DNA from: Streptomyces paludis
GTDB lineage: Bacteria; Actinomycetota; Actinomycetes; Streptomycetales; Streptomycetaceae
DNA length: 64,000 bases
Assembly: GCF_003344965.1 (NCBI RefSeq)
Contig: NZ_CP031194.1
Location: forward strand, 6,944,001 to 7,008,000
Direction: 5' to 3'
This document shows positions 35,258 to 42,894 of the stretch, one piece after another. How positions within the stretch are numbered: the first letter of the stretch is position 1; each line of letters starts with the position of its first letter. A program made the translations under genes and the position numbers. The notes beneath the pieces are model-generated. The model saw only the letters and a program-made list of their open reading frames with translations, was not told the DNA's origin and searched no databases.

Positions 35258-37204
35258 CTGTCGACCGCCATCCTCGCCGGTCCTCCGGTACCCGGATCGC
35301 CGCTCGAAGGCGATCTCCGGGCCCTGGGTTTCGACGTGCACACCGCGCCGGACGCCGACGGCGCCCGGCGGCTGATCGCCTCCGCCGCCCCCGGTGAGCG
35401 GGTCGCCCTCGTCGACCCCCGCTTCGTCGGCCATGTCCACGCGCTGCGCCTGGGGCTCACCGACCCCCGGTTCCCCGCCGCCGCCGTCCCCGGCGCGCTC
35501 ACCGTCCAGCCCGAGGCCAGGCCCGCGCTGCTGCGCGCCCTCGTCCCGGCGACGGACCCGGGCGACCGGCCGCCGGCCGGCACGGACGTCCCCGGCACGG
35601 ACGCTCCCGGTGCCGAGGGGACAGGCGCGGACGGGTCCGGCCGCGGCGCGGCCACCGCCGTCGCCGCCCACGCGCCGCTCACCGGCTCCCCGGCCGCCGC
35701 CCTGCCCGACCGCCTCGCCGCCGCGCTCGACGCCGACGGCACCGCGGTCACCCGGCCGGAGCTGGGGTCGCTCGTCGCCGCCGTACCGGACGACGCGGAG
35801 GCCCGGACGCGCGCTGCCGAGGCCGTCGCCGCCGTGGACGACGAGGCCGTACGGCTGCGCTCCGCCGTGAAGGCCCGCGACGGGTTCTTCACCACCTTCT
35901 GCATCAGCCCGTACTCCCGCTATCTCGCCCGCTGGTGCGCCCGGCGCGGACTGACCCCCAACCAGGTCACCACCGCCTCGCTGGTCACCGCCCTGATCGC
36001 GGCGGCCTGCGCGGCCACCGGCACCCGTGGCGGCTATGTCGCCGCCGGGGCGCTGCTGATCTTCTCCTTCGTCCTGGACTGCACCGACGGACAGCTCGCC
36101 CGCTACTCGCTCCAGTACTCCACCCTGGGCGCCTGGCTGGACGCCACGTTCGACCGCGCCAAGGAGTACGCGTACTACGCGGGCCTCGCGCTCGGCGCGG
36201 CCCGCGGCGGCGACGACGTCTGGGCGCTCGCGCTCGCCGCGATGGTCCTCCAGAGCTGCCGGCACTTCATCGACTTCTCGTTCAACGAGGCCAACGCCGA
36301 CGCCGCCACCGCGGCGGCCGACGGCAAGGCCGTGGTCGGCACCCCCACCTCCGCCCTCTCCAGCCGGCTCGACAGCGTCGGCTGGACGGTCTGGGTACGC
36401 CGCATGATCGTCCTGCCGATCGGTGAGCGCTGGGCCATGATCGCCGTGCTCACGGCCCTGACCACGCCCCGGATCGTCTTCTACGCCCTGCTCGCCGGCT
36501 GCGCCTTCGCCGCCTGCTACACCACCGCCGGCCGGGTGCTGCGCTCGGTGACCCGCAAGGCCGTACGGACCGACCGGGCAGCCCGCGCGCTCGCCGACCT
36601 CGCGGACTCGGGCCCGCTCGCCGAGGGCGTCGGCCGGGTGCTGCGCCGCCCGGCCCGCGCGCTCCCCGGCGCGCTGCCCTTCCTGATCGCCCTGGTGGGC
36701 GGCGCCGCGGTCGTCGGCGCGGCGGCCCTCGCGCCCCTCGACGGCCCCCTCCCCCTCCTCGGCGCCCTGGTGTACGTGCTGACCTCCGGCCTCGCCGTCG
36801 CCCGCCGGATGGGCGGCGCGCTCGACTGGCTGGTCCCGCCGGTCTTCCGGGCGGCCGAGTACAGCACGATCCTGGTCGTCGGCGCCCGCGCCGATGTCCC
36901 CGGCGCCCTGCCCGCGGCGTTCGGGCTGGTGGCGGCCGTCGCCTACCATCACTACGACACGGTGTACCGCATCCGCGGCGGCGCCGGAGCCCCGCCCCGC
37001 CGGCTCGTCCTGGCGCTCGGCGGGCACGAGGGCCGTACGTTCCTGGTCGTCCTGGCCGCCGCCCTCGCCCCCCGCGGACCCGGCCTCCCGCCGGCCCTGA
37101 CGGTCCTCGCCGCCGCCGTGGCGCTGATCGCGCTCGTGGAGTCCATCCGGTTCTGGGTCTCCTCCGGAGCCCCCGCCGTACATGACGAAGGAGAACCCGC
37201 ATGA
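35258..37204 (+). CDS. CDP-alcohol phosphatidyltransferase with N-terminal extension and DUF5941-type regions; CTG start
   Basis: The 648-residue protein joins an N-terminal non-membrane region (STAILAGPPVPGSPLEGDL... to about residue 190) with a membrane CDP-alcohol phosphotransferase domain and a further hydrophobic C-terminal part with about eight segments. The catalytic CDP-AP motif is complete: DCTDGQLAR, eight residues, G, three, D, three, D. It transfers a phosphoalcohol from a CDP-activated donor to an acceptor. The only in-frame start with a ribosome site is CTG at 35258, nine bases after a perfect AAGGAG; the next GTG lies 78 bases further in and would cut into the N-terminal domain. 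Its stop overlaps the nucleotidyltransferase start as ATGA. I infer transfer of a glycerol-1-phosphate-type group; the acceptor is unknown. Confidence 0.82.
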   Translation: MSTAILAGPPVPGSPLEGDLRALGFDVHTAPDADGARRLIASAAPGERVALVDPRFVGHVHALRLGLTDPRFPAAAVPGALTVQPEARPALLRALVPATDPGDRPPAGTDVPGTDAPGAEGTGADGSGRGAATAVAAHAPLTGSPAAALPDRLAAALDADGTAVTRPELGSLVAAVPDDAEARTRAAEAVAAVDDEAVRLRSAVKARDGFFTTFCISPYSRYLARWCARRGLTPNQVTTASLVTALIAAACAATGTRGGYVAAGALLIFSFVLDCTDGQLARYSLQYSTLGAWLDATFDRAKEYAYYAGLALGAARGGDDVWALALAAMVLQSCRHFIDFSFNEANADAATAAADGKAVVGTPTSALSSRLDSVGWTVWVRRMIVLPIGERWAMIAVLTALTTPRIVFYALLAGCAFAACYTTAGRVLRSVTRKAVRTDRAARALADLADSGPLAEGVGRVLRRPARALPGALPFLIALVGGAAVVGAAALAPLDGPLPLLGALVYVLTSGLAVARRMGGALDWLVPPVFRAAEYSTILVVGARADVPGALPAAFGLVAAVAYHHYDTVYRIRGGAGAPPRRLVLALGGHEGRTFLVVLAAALAPRGPGLPPALTVLAAAVALIALVESIRFWVSSGAPAVHDEGEPA

Positions 37205-37950
37205 TCGGCCTCGTACTCGCCGCCGGTGCCGGACGGCGTCTGCGCCCCTACACCGACACGCTGCCCAAGGCCCTCGTGCCCGTCGACCCCGCCGGGGAGG
37301 GCACCACCACCGTCCTCGACCTGACGCTGGGCAACTTCGCCGCCGTCGGCCTCACCGAGGCCGCCATCGTCGTCGGTTACCGCAAGGAGGCCGTGTACGC
37401 GCGCAAGGCCGCCCTGGAGGAGACGTACGGGCTCAAGCTCACCCTGATCGACAACGACAAGGCCGAGGAGTGGAACAACGCCTACTCCCTCTGGTGCGCC
37501 CGCGAGGTCCTCGCCCGGGGCGTGATCCTCGCCAACGGCGACACCGTGCACCCCGTCTCCGTCGAGAAGGACCTGCTCGCCGCGCGCGGCGAGGGCCGCC
37601 GGATCATCCTCGCCCTCGACACGGTGAAGCAGCTCGCCGACGAGGAGATGAAGGTCATCACCGACGGCGCCAAGGGTGTCACCCGGATCACCAAGCTGAT
37701 GGACCCGGCCACCGCCACCGGCGAGTACATCGGGGTCACCCTGATCGAGCCCGAGGCCGCCGCCGACCTCGCCGACGCGCTGCGGACCACCTTCGAGCGC
37801 GACCCCGACCTCTACTACGAGGACGGCTACCAGGAGCTGGTCAACCGCGGCCTCACCCTCGACGTGATGCCCGTCGGTGACATCCCCTGGGTCGAGATCG
37901 ACAACCACGCCGACCTCGCGAAGGGCCGGGAGATCGCGTGCCAGTACTGA
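37201..37950 (+). CDS. Sugar-phosphate/phosphoalcohol nucleotidyltransferase (CTP-type likely)
   Basis: The 249-residue protein has the NTP-transferase fold. The signature GLVLAAGAGRRLRPYTDTLPKALVPV contains the G-x-G-x-R...PK core, and NGDTVHPVS, EYIGVTLIEP and IPWVEIDNHADL complete the fold. It resembles LicC-like phosphocholine cytidylyltransferases as much as glucose-1-phosphate enzymes. It lies between a CDP-alcohol phosphotransferase and a glycerol-1-phosphate dehydrogenase. From this I infer that it activates glycerol-1-phosphate or a related phosphoalcohol with CTP. It overlaps both neighbours (4 and 13 bases), implying translational coupling. Substrate and nucleotide are unproven. 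Confidence 0.85.
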   Translation: MIGLVLAAGAGRRLRPYTDTLPKALVPVDPAGEGTTTVLDLTLGNFAAVGLTEAAIVVGYRKEAVYARKAALEETYGLKLTLIDNDKAEEWNNAYSLWCAREVLARGVILANGDTVHPVSVEKDLLAARGEGRRIILALDTVKQLADEEMKVITDGAKGVTRITKLMDPATATGEYIGVTLIEPEAAADLADALRTTFERDPDLYYEDGYQELVNRGLTLDVMPVGDIPWVEIDNHADLAKGREIACQY

Positions 37951-38999
37951 CCCGGCTGATCCCCTCGCCGGTCGTCGTCGACATCCGGACCGGCGCCATG
38001 GACGGTCTCGCCGGGCTCCTCGCGGACCAGCGGATCTCCAACTCCGGCCGGCTCGCGATCGCCATCAGCGACGGCTCGGGCCGGGCGCTGCGCGACCGGC
38101 TGGGGCCGGTGCTCCCCGACGCCGACTGGTACGGCGTCACCGACGGCACGATCGACTCGGCGGTCAAGCTCGCCGACGACATCAAGGGCAAGCGGTACGA
38201 CGCGGTGGTCGGCCTCGGCGGCGGCAAGATCATCGACGTGGCCAAGTACGCCGCCGCCCGGGTCGGGCTGCCGATGGTGGCCGTCGCCACCAACCTCTCG
38301 CACGACGGCATCTGTTCGCCGGTCTCCATCCTCGACAACGACAACGGCCGCGGCTCGTACGGCGTTCCGACCCCCATCGCGATGGTCGTCGACCTGGACG
38401 TGATCCGCGACGCCCCGCCGCGCTTCGTCCGCTCCGGGATCGGGGACGCCGTCTCCAACATCTCGGCCATCGCGGACTGGGAGCTGTCGCACCGGATCAG
38501 CGGCGAGTCCGTCGACGGGCTCGCCGCCGCCATGGCCCGTACCGCCGGTGAGGCCGTACTGCGCCACCCCGGCGGCGTCGGGGACGACGCGTTCCTCATC
38601 GTCCTCGCCGAGGCGCTCGTCCTCTCCGGCATCGCCATGTCGATCAGCGGGGACACCCGCCCCTCGTCCGGCGCCTGCCACGAGATCAGCCACGCCTTCG
38701 ACCTCCTCTATCCCAAGCGTTCGGCGCCCCACGGCGAACAGGTCGGCCTCGGCGCCGCCTTCGCCATGCATCTGCGCGGCGCCCGCGAGGAGTCACAGCT
38801 GTTCACCGAGGTGCTGCGCCGGCACGGACTGCCGGTGCTGCCCCAGGAGATCGGCTTCACCGCGGACGAGTTCGTCCGGGCCGTCGCCTACGCGCCGCAG
38901 ACCCGTCCGGGCCGCTTCACCATCCTGGAACACCTCGACCTGTCCACCGACCAGATCAGGGACGCGTACGCCGACTATGCCAAGACCATCAGTAGCTGA
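37938..38999 (+). CDS. sn-Glycerol-1-phosphate dehydrogenase family protein
   Basis: The 353-residue protein belongs to the iron-containing alcohol dehydrogenase superfamily, on the EgsA/AraM branch that reduces dihydroxyacetone phosphate to sn-glycerol-1-phosphate. Visible landmarks are VVGLGGGKIIDVAKYAA for NAD(P), ATNLSHDGICSPVSI with the metal-binding Asp, and metal His residues in SGACHEISHAFDLL and SAPHGEQVGLG. G1P is the archaeal lipid backbone enantiomer; in bacteria this family is rare and mostly of unknown use. The GTG start overlaps the nucleotidyltransferase by 13 bases. No geranylgeranylglyceryl phosphate synthase (PcrB) is nearby, so a lipid-ether route is not supported by context. 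Confidence 0.88.
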   Translation: MPVLTRLIPSPVVVDIRTGAMDGLAGLLADQRISNSGRLAIAISDGSGRALRDRLGPVLPDADWYGVTDGTIDSAVKLADDIKGKRYDAVVGLGGGKIIDVAKYAAARVGLPMVAVATNLSHDGICSPVSILDNDNGRGSYGVPTPIAMVVDLDVIRDAPPRFVRSGIGDAVSNISAIADWELSHRISGESVDGLAAAMARTAGEAVLRHPGGVGDDAFLIVLAEALVLSGIAMSISGDTRPSSGACHEISHAFDLLYPKRSAPHGEQVGLGAAFAMHLRGAREESQLFTEVLRRHGLPVLPQEIGFTADEFVRAVAYAPQTRPGRFTILEHLDLSTDQIRDAYADYAKTISS

Positions 39000-39756
39000 A
39001 CTCCGCCCGGTCGTACACCCGGTGGGAGTGAAGGACCGGCGCAGCGGTGAGCACTGGGCCGGGCGCCTGTACATGCGGGAGGTCTCGCTCCGCGTCGACC
39101 GGTACCTGGTGAACACGCGGGTCACGCCCAACCAGCTGACATACGTGATGACCGTCGCCGGTGCCCTCGCCGCGCCCGCCCTTCTGGTGCCGGGCATCAC
39201 GGGCCCGCTGCTCGCCGTGCTGGCGGTCCAGCTCTATCTGCTGCTGGACTGCGTCGACGGGGAGATCGCCCGCTGGAAGAAGCAGTACTCGATGACCGGG
39301 GTGTATCTGGACCGGGTCGCCGCCTATCTGTGCGACGCGGCCGTCCTGGTCGGCTTCGGGCTGCGGGGCGCCGATCTGTGGGGCACCGGCCGGATCGACT
39401 GGCTGTGGGCCTTCCTCGGTACGCTCGCCGCCCTCGGCGCCATCCTGGTCAAGGCCGAGACCGACCTGGTCGGTGTCGCCCGGCATCAGCAGGGGCTCGC
39501 CCCGGTCAAGGAGTCGGCCTCCGAGCCGCGTTCGTCCGGGATGGCGCTGGCCCGCAGGGCCGCCGGGGCGCTCAAGTTCCACCGGCTCATCCTCGGTATC
39601 GAGGCGTCCCTGCTGATCCTGCTGCTGGCGATCGTGGACTCGGTCCGGGGCGATCTGTACTTCACCCGTCTCGGCATCGCGGTCCTCGCCGGGATCGCGC
39701 TGCTCCAGACGCTGCTGCACCTGGTCTCCATCCTGGCGTCCAGCAGGCTGAAGTGA
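38977..39756 (+). CDS. Second CDP-alcohol phosphatidyltransferase family protein
   Basis: The 259-residue membrane protein has about five hydrophobic segments. Its CDP-AP motif reads DCVDGEIAR, eight residues, G, VYL, D, RVA, then Ala where the fourth Asp is expected. In canonical enzymes that Asp is the proposed base, so this protein may be a variant enzyme, use a different base, or be a non-catalytic partner of the first one. The ATG at 38977 overlaps the end of the G1P dehydrogenase by 23 bases and gives the conserved RLYMREVSLRVDRYLVNTRVTPNQLTY-type entry. The stop overlaps the glycosyltransferase GTG in a GTGA. Confidence 0.82.
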   Translation: MPRPSVAELRPVVHPVGVKDRRSGEHWAGRLYMREVSLRVDRYLVNTRVTPNQLTYVMTVAGALAAPALLVPGITGPLLAVLAVQLYLLLDCVDGEIARWKKQYSMTGVYLDRVAAYLCDAAVLVGFGLRGADLWGTGRIDWLWAFLGTLAALGAILVKAETDLVGVARHQQGLAPVKESASEPRSSGMALARRAAGALKFHRLILGIEASLLILLLAIVDSVRGDLYFTRLGIAVLAGIALLQTLLHLVSILASSRLK

Positions 39757-40646
39757 GCGACCCGCGGTCCGGGCCGACGCTGGGCGCGGTGATCATCACC
39801 ATGGGGGAGCGCCCCGGCGAACTGCGGGCGCTGCTCGACTCGGTCGCCCGGCAGGACGGCGACCCGATCGAGACCGTCGTGGTCGGGAACGGCGCCCCCG
39901 TGGGCGCCGTCCCGGCCGGGGTGCGGACCGTCGAGCTGCCCGAGAACCTGGGCATCCCCGGCGGCCGCAACGTCGGGATCGAGGCGTTCGGCGCGGCCGG
40001 CAGCGAGGTCGATGTGCTGCTCTTCCTCGACGACGACGGGCTGCTGGAGCGGACGGACACCGCCGAGCTGGTCCGCGCCGCGTTCGCCGGCGATCCCGCC
40101 CTCGGAATCGTCGGCTTCCGGATCGCGGACCCGGAGACCGGACTCACCCAGCGCCGCCATGTGCCCCGGCTGCGTGCCGCGGACCCGCTGCGGTCGTCCC
40201 GGGTGACGACGTTCCTCGGCGGCGCCAACGCGGTACGGACGAAGGTCCTCGCCGAGGTCGGGCCGCTGCCCGGCGACTTCTTCTACGCGCACGAGGAGAC
40301 CGACCTCGCCTGGCGCGCGCTGGACGCCGGGTGGATGATCGACTACCGCGCCGACATGGTGCTGCTGCACCCGACGATGCCGCCGTCCCGGCACGCCGTC
40401 TACCACCGCATGGTCGCCAGGAACCGGGTCTGGCTGGCCCGCCGCAACCTCCCGGCGCCCCTCGTCCCCGTCTACCTCGGGGTGTGGCTGCTGCTCACCC
40501 TGGTCAGGCGGCCCTCCGTACCGGCGCTGAAGGCGTGGTTCGGCGGGTTCCGGGAGGGCTGGGCGACTCCGTGCGGACCGCGCCGTCCCATGAAGTGGCG
40601 TACGGTGTGGCGGCTGACCCGGTTGGGGCGACCCCCCGTCATCTGA
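39753..40646 (+). CDS. Family 2 glycosyltransferase
   Basis: The 297-residue protein has a GT-A fold: GAVIITMGERPGELRALLDSV at the N terminus, VVVGNGAP, LPENLGIPGGRNVGIEAFG, the metal-binding DDDG in LLFLDDDGLLE, and the acceptor motif HEETDLAWRALDAGW with its catalytic acid. It has a weak C-terminal hydrophobic stretch (LVPVYLGVWLLLTL) that could hold it at the membrane. The GTG start is coupled to the preceding gene by GTGA. It would transfer a sugar from a nucleotide donor to the CDP-alcohol-derived product or a polymer chain. Donor sugar unknown; GalE nearby makes UDP-galactose a possibility. Confidence 0.9.
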   Translation: MSDPRSGPTLGAVIITMGERPGELRALLDSVARQDGDPIETVVVGNGAPVGAVPAGVRTVELPENLGIPGGRNVGIEAFGAAGSEVDVLLFLDDDGLLERTDTAELVRAAFAGDPALGIVGFRIADPETGLTQRRHVPRLRAADPLRSSRVTTFLGGANAVRTKVLAEVGPLPGDFFYAHEETDLAWRALDAGWMIDYRADMVLLHPTMPPSRHAVYHRMVARNRVWLARRNLPAPLVPVYLGVWLLLTLVRRPSVPALKAWFGGFREGWATPCGPRRPMKWRTVWRLTRLGRPPVI

Positions 40647-40688
40647 CAAGCTCGCCTCGCTCTGAGAGCATCGGGCCTAATCCCCCCA

Positions 40689-40737
40689 GGGACACGGTTC
40701 ATTCCCCCCAGGGGCACGGTTTCCGTGTCCCGTGCCC
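40689..40737 (+). promoter_or_regulatory. Alternative hairpins in the ABC exporter leader
   Basis: Two near-copies, CAGGGACACGGTT and CAGGGGCACGGTT, are followed by CCGTGTCCC (40723-40731) and CCGTGCCC (40730-40737). GGGACACGG (40689-40697) fits the first complement and GGGCACGG (40712-40719) the second, but the complements overlap by two bases. GGGCACGG can also form a tight three-base-loop hairpin with CCGTGTCC. Only one partner set can form at a time. This could be a terminator/antiterminator pair between the glycosyltransferase and the exporter genes, or simple decayed repeats. Confidence 0.5.
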
Positions 40738-40808
40738 GACCCGGCTGCGCATCTTGAACACGAAAGTTTCAACTTGTGAGTGACACAACCCAAGAGGGAG
40801 CGATCGCT

Positions 40809-41705
40809 GTGAGCGCCCCCCCTTCGCCCGACGACGGTCTGTCCCCGGCGGATCTCGCCGCCAAGTACGGGCTGGCGGTGAGCGGTGCCCGGCCCGGACT
40901 GCGGGACTACGTCCGCCAGCTGTGGGGCAGACGCCACTTCATTCTGGCGTTCTCCCAGGCGAAGCTCACGGCCCAGTACAGCCAGGCGAAGCTCGGGCAG
41001 CTCTGGCAGGTGGCGACACCGCTGCTGAACGCCCTTGTCTACTACCTGATCTTCGGACTGATCCTCGGTACCCGGAAGGGCTTCTCGCAGGAAGTCTTCA
41101 TCCCCTTCCTGGTCACCGGGGTCTTTGTCTTTACCTTCACCCAGAACTCGGTGATGGCGGGGGTCCGCGCGATCTCCGGGAACCTGGGCCTGGTCCGGGC
41201 GCTGCACTTCCCCCGGGCCTCGCTGCCGGTCTCGTTCGCGCTCCAGCAGCTCCAGCAGCTGATGTTCTCGATGATCGTGCTGATCGTGGTGGCCGTCTCC
41301 TTCGGCAGCTACCCCCGGCTCGCCTGGGTGCTGGTGGTGCCCGCGCTGGCGCTCCAGTTCCTCTTCAACACCGGGCTCGCGCTGATCATGGCGCGGCTGG
41401 GCAGCAAGACCCCGGACCTCGCCCAGCTGATGCCCTTCATCATGCGGACGTGGATGTACTCGTCCGGCGTGATGTTCTCCATCCCGGTCATGCTGGAGGG
41501 CAAGCCGTCCTGGATCGCGGACATCCTCCAGTACAACCCGGCCGCCATCTATATGGATCTCGTCCGGTACGCGCTGATCGACGGCTACGGCTCGCAGAAC
41601 CTGCCCGCGCACGTCTGGGCGGTCGCGCTGCTGTGGTCCGTACTGCTGGGCGTGGCCGGTTTCGTGTACTTCTGGAAGGCTGAGGAGCGGTACGGCCGTG
41701 GCTGA
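40809..41705 (+). CDS. ABC-2 type exporter permease (TagG/Wzm-like)
   Basis: The 298-residue protein has six membrane segments in the ABC-2 arrangement: LGQLWQVATPLLNALVYYLIFGLILG first, then VFVFTFTQNSVMAG, MFSMIVLIVVAVSF, ALALQFLFNTGLALIMARLG, and the C-terminal VWAVALLWSVLLGVAGFVYFWKAEERYGRG. TagG/Wzm-type permeases export teichoic acid or O-antigen polymers together with an ATPase. The GTG at 40809 has AGGGAG eight bases upstream; an earlier in-frame GTG at 40776 would add 11 residues without a ribosome site. The ATPase gene starts inside its 3' end. It probably exports the product of the preceding operon. Confidence 0.9.
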   Translation: MSAPPSPDDGLSPADLAAKYGLAVSGARPGLRDYVRQLWGRRHFILAFSQAKLTAQYSQAKLGQLWQVATPLLNALVYYLIFGLILGTRKGFSQEVFIPFLVTGVFVFTFTQNSVMAGVRAISGNLGLVRALHFPRASLPVSFALQQLQQLMFSMIVLIVVAVSFGSYPRLAWVLVVPALALQFLFNTGLALIMARLGSKTPDLAQLMPFIMRTWMYSSGVMFSIPVMLEGKPSWIADILQYNPAAIYMDLVRYALIDGYGSQNLPAHVWAVALLWSVLLGVAGFVYFWKAEERYGRG

Positions 41706-42486
41706 GCAGCAGACGCAGGGGCGGATCCCCACCGTCATCGCCGACGACGTGCACATCGTGTACCGCGTCAACACCGGCGGCAGCGCCCGGGGCAGCGCGA
41801 CCGCGGCCCTGAGCCGCATACTCCGCCGGGAGAAGACCGAGTCGGCGCGCGGCGTCCGCAAGGTGCACGCCGTACGGGGGGTCACCTTCACCGCGTACCG
41901 GGGCGAGGCGATCGGACTGATCGGCACCAACGGCTCGGGCAAGTCGACCCTGCTGCGCGCCATCGCGGGGCTGCTGCCCGCGGAGAGCGGCAAGGTCTAC
42001 ACCGACGGCCAGCCCTCGCTGCTGGGTGTCAACGCGGCCCTGATGAACGACCTGACCGGTGAGCGCAATGTCATCCTCGGCGGTCTCGCCATGGGCATGA
42101 CGCGCGAACAGATCCGCGACCGGTACCAGTCGATCGTCGACTTCTCCGGCATCAACGAGAAGGGCGACTTCATCACCCTCCCGATGCGGACGTACTCCTC
42201 CGGCATGGCCGCCCGGCTCCGGTTCTCCATCGCCGCCGCCAAGGACCACGACGTGCTGATGATCGACGAGGCGCTGGCCACCGGCGACCGCCGGTTCCAG
42301 ATCCGCTCCGAGCAGCGGATCCGCGAGCTGCGCAAGGAGGCCGGCACGGTCTTCCTGGTCAGCCACAGCAACAAGTCGATCAGGGACACCTGCGACCGGG
42401 TGCTCTGGCTGGAGAAGGGCGAGCTGCTGATGGACGGCCCGACCGACGAGGTCATCAAGGCGTACGAGAAGGAGACCGGCAAGTAG
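41698..42486 (+). CDS. ABC exporter ATPase (TagH/Wzt-like)
   Basis: The 262-residue ATPase has Walker A GTNGSGKST, the signature TYSSGMAARLRFSIAAA and Walker B VLMIDEALATGD. The YSSGM signature and IDEALATGD are hallmarks of TagH/Wzt-type polysaccharide exporter ATPases; ordinary importers have a different signature. It lacks the extra C-terminal carbohydrate-binding domain found in some Wzt proteins. Its GTG overlaps the permease by eight bases. A strong hairpin at 42509-42539 ends the transcription unit. With the preceding genes it makes a synthesis-and-export module for a surface glycopolymer or glycolipid (inferred). Confidence 0.93.
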   Translation: MAEQQTQGRIPTVIADDVHIVYRVNTGGSARGSATAALSRILRREKTESARGVRKVHAVRGVTFTAYRGEAIGLIGTNGSGKSTLLRAIAGLLPAESGKVYTDGQPSLLGVNAALMNDLTGERNVILGGLAMGMTREQIRDRYQSIVDFSGINEKGDFITLPMRTYSSGMAARLRFSIAAAKDHDVLMIDEALATGDRRFQIRSEQRIRELRKEAGTVFLVSHSNKSIRDTCDRVLWLEKGELLMDGPTDEVIKAYEKETGK

Positions 42487-42508
42487 CCGGTCCCGGAAGC
42501 GGACGTAC

Positions 42509-42539
42509 GGCCCCCGTCGGAGCGGCTCCGGCGGGGGCC
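42509..42539 (+). terminator. Terminator after the ABC exporter operon
   Basis: A 14-pair stem (GGCCCCCG, one G-T pair, CGGAG with CTCCG and CGGGGGCC) closes a three-base loop. It begins 22 bases after the ATPase stop. No U tract follows, as is usual for Streptomyces. It should isolate the exporter operon from the hopanoid operon downstream. Confidence 0.75.
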
Positions 42540-42822
42540 GGGCCGTACCGGGGGTCCTGACCACCGGCCCCGAAGGTCATCTTTGGGTCAAGTCCGCTGC
42601 CCCGGGGGACGGTTGGGGGCCCCTGCGACGTTCTCGTCATACGCCCCGCACCCCGGCGTGTTCCCCTTGGCCGTACAACGTAAGCTGGGCCGGGCCGATT
42701 CGCGGCAAGTGGGGCCAATACCCGCAGGGCCGACCGGCCCGCCGAGCGGCCTCCGGTACTCGGTGTGACGGGCGGCGTGTCCGAAATGGGATGTATTGAG
42801 TCGGCAGTGTAGAACGGGAGAC
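42540..42822. other. Intergenic region upstream of the hopanoid operon
   Basis: About 280 bases with no gene. It must contain the hopanoid operon promoter, but I see no box pair that clearly meets consensus. TTGGCC near 42668 and TAAGCT near 42683 are too close together to be a pair. Developmental sigma factor sites of unusual sequence could be present and would not be recognised by eye. Confidence 0.4.
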
Positions 42823-42831
42823 GTGACGGCA

Positions 42832-42894
42832 ATGACGGAAGATCTCCAGCTCCGCGAGGGTTCCGCCGTCCCCGTACCGGGCCGTCCGCGGTGA
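42832..42894 (+). CDS. Short ORF translationally coupled to hpnC
   Basis: A 20-codon ORF (MTEDLQLREGSAVPVPGRPR) begins 11 bases after GGGAG and ends with TGA overlapping the hpnC GTG as GTGA. An in-frame GTG three codons earlier would give 23 residues but sits only two bases from the GGGAG. hpnC itself has no good ribosome site, so ribosomes finishing this ORF could restart on hpnC. The coding use is compatible with its surroundings but too short to test. It may be a leader cistron, not a functional peptide. Confidence 0.45.
   Translation: MTEDLQLREGSAVPVPGRPR

Noticed and set aside
35048..37183. A 711-residue minus-strand open frame
   Set aside because: Antisense shadow of the CDP-alcohol transferase gene; composition is Gly/Arg/Glu-rich with no family motif.
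40776..40808. GTG at 40776 as the exporter permease start
   Set aside because: It has no ribosome site or correctly placed -10 box, whereas GTG at 40809 has AGGGAG eight bases upstream. It remains a possible start.
35258..42486. Archaeal-type ether lipid pathway
   Set aside because: A G1P dehydrogenase is present, but no prenylglyceryl phosphate synthase or second prenyltransferase is nearby. The CDP-alcohol and TagGH genes point to a polymer or head group.
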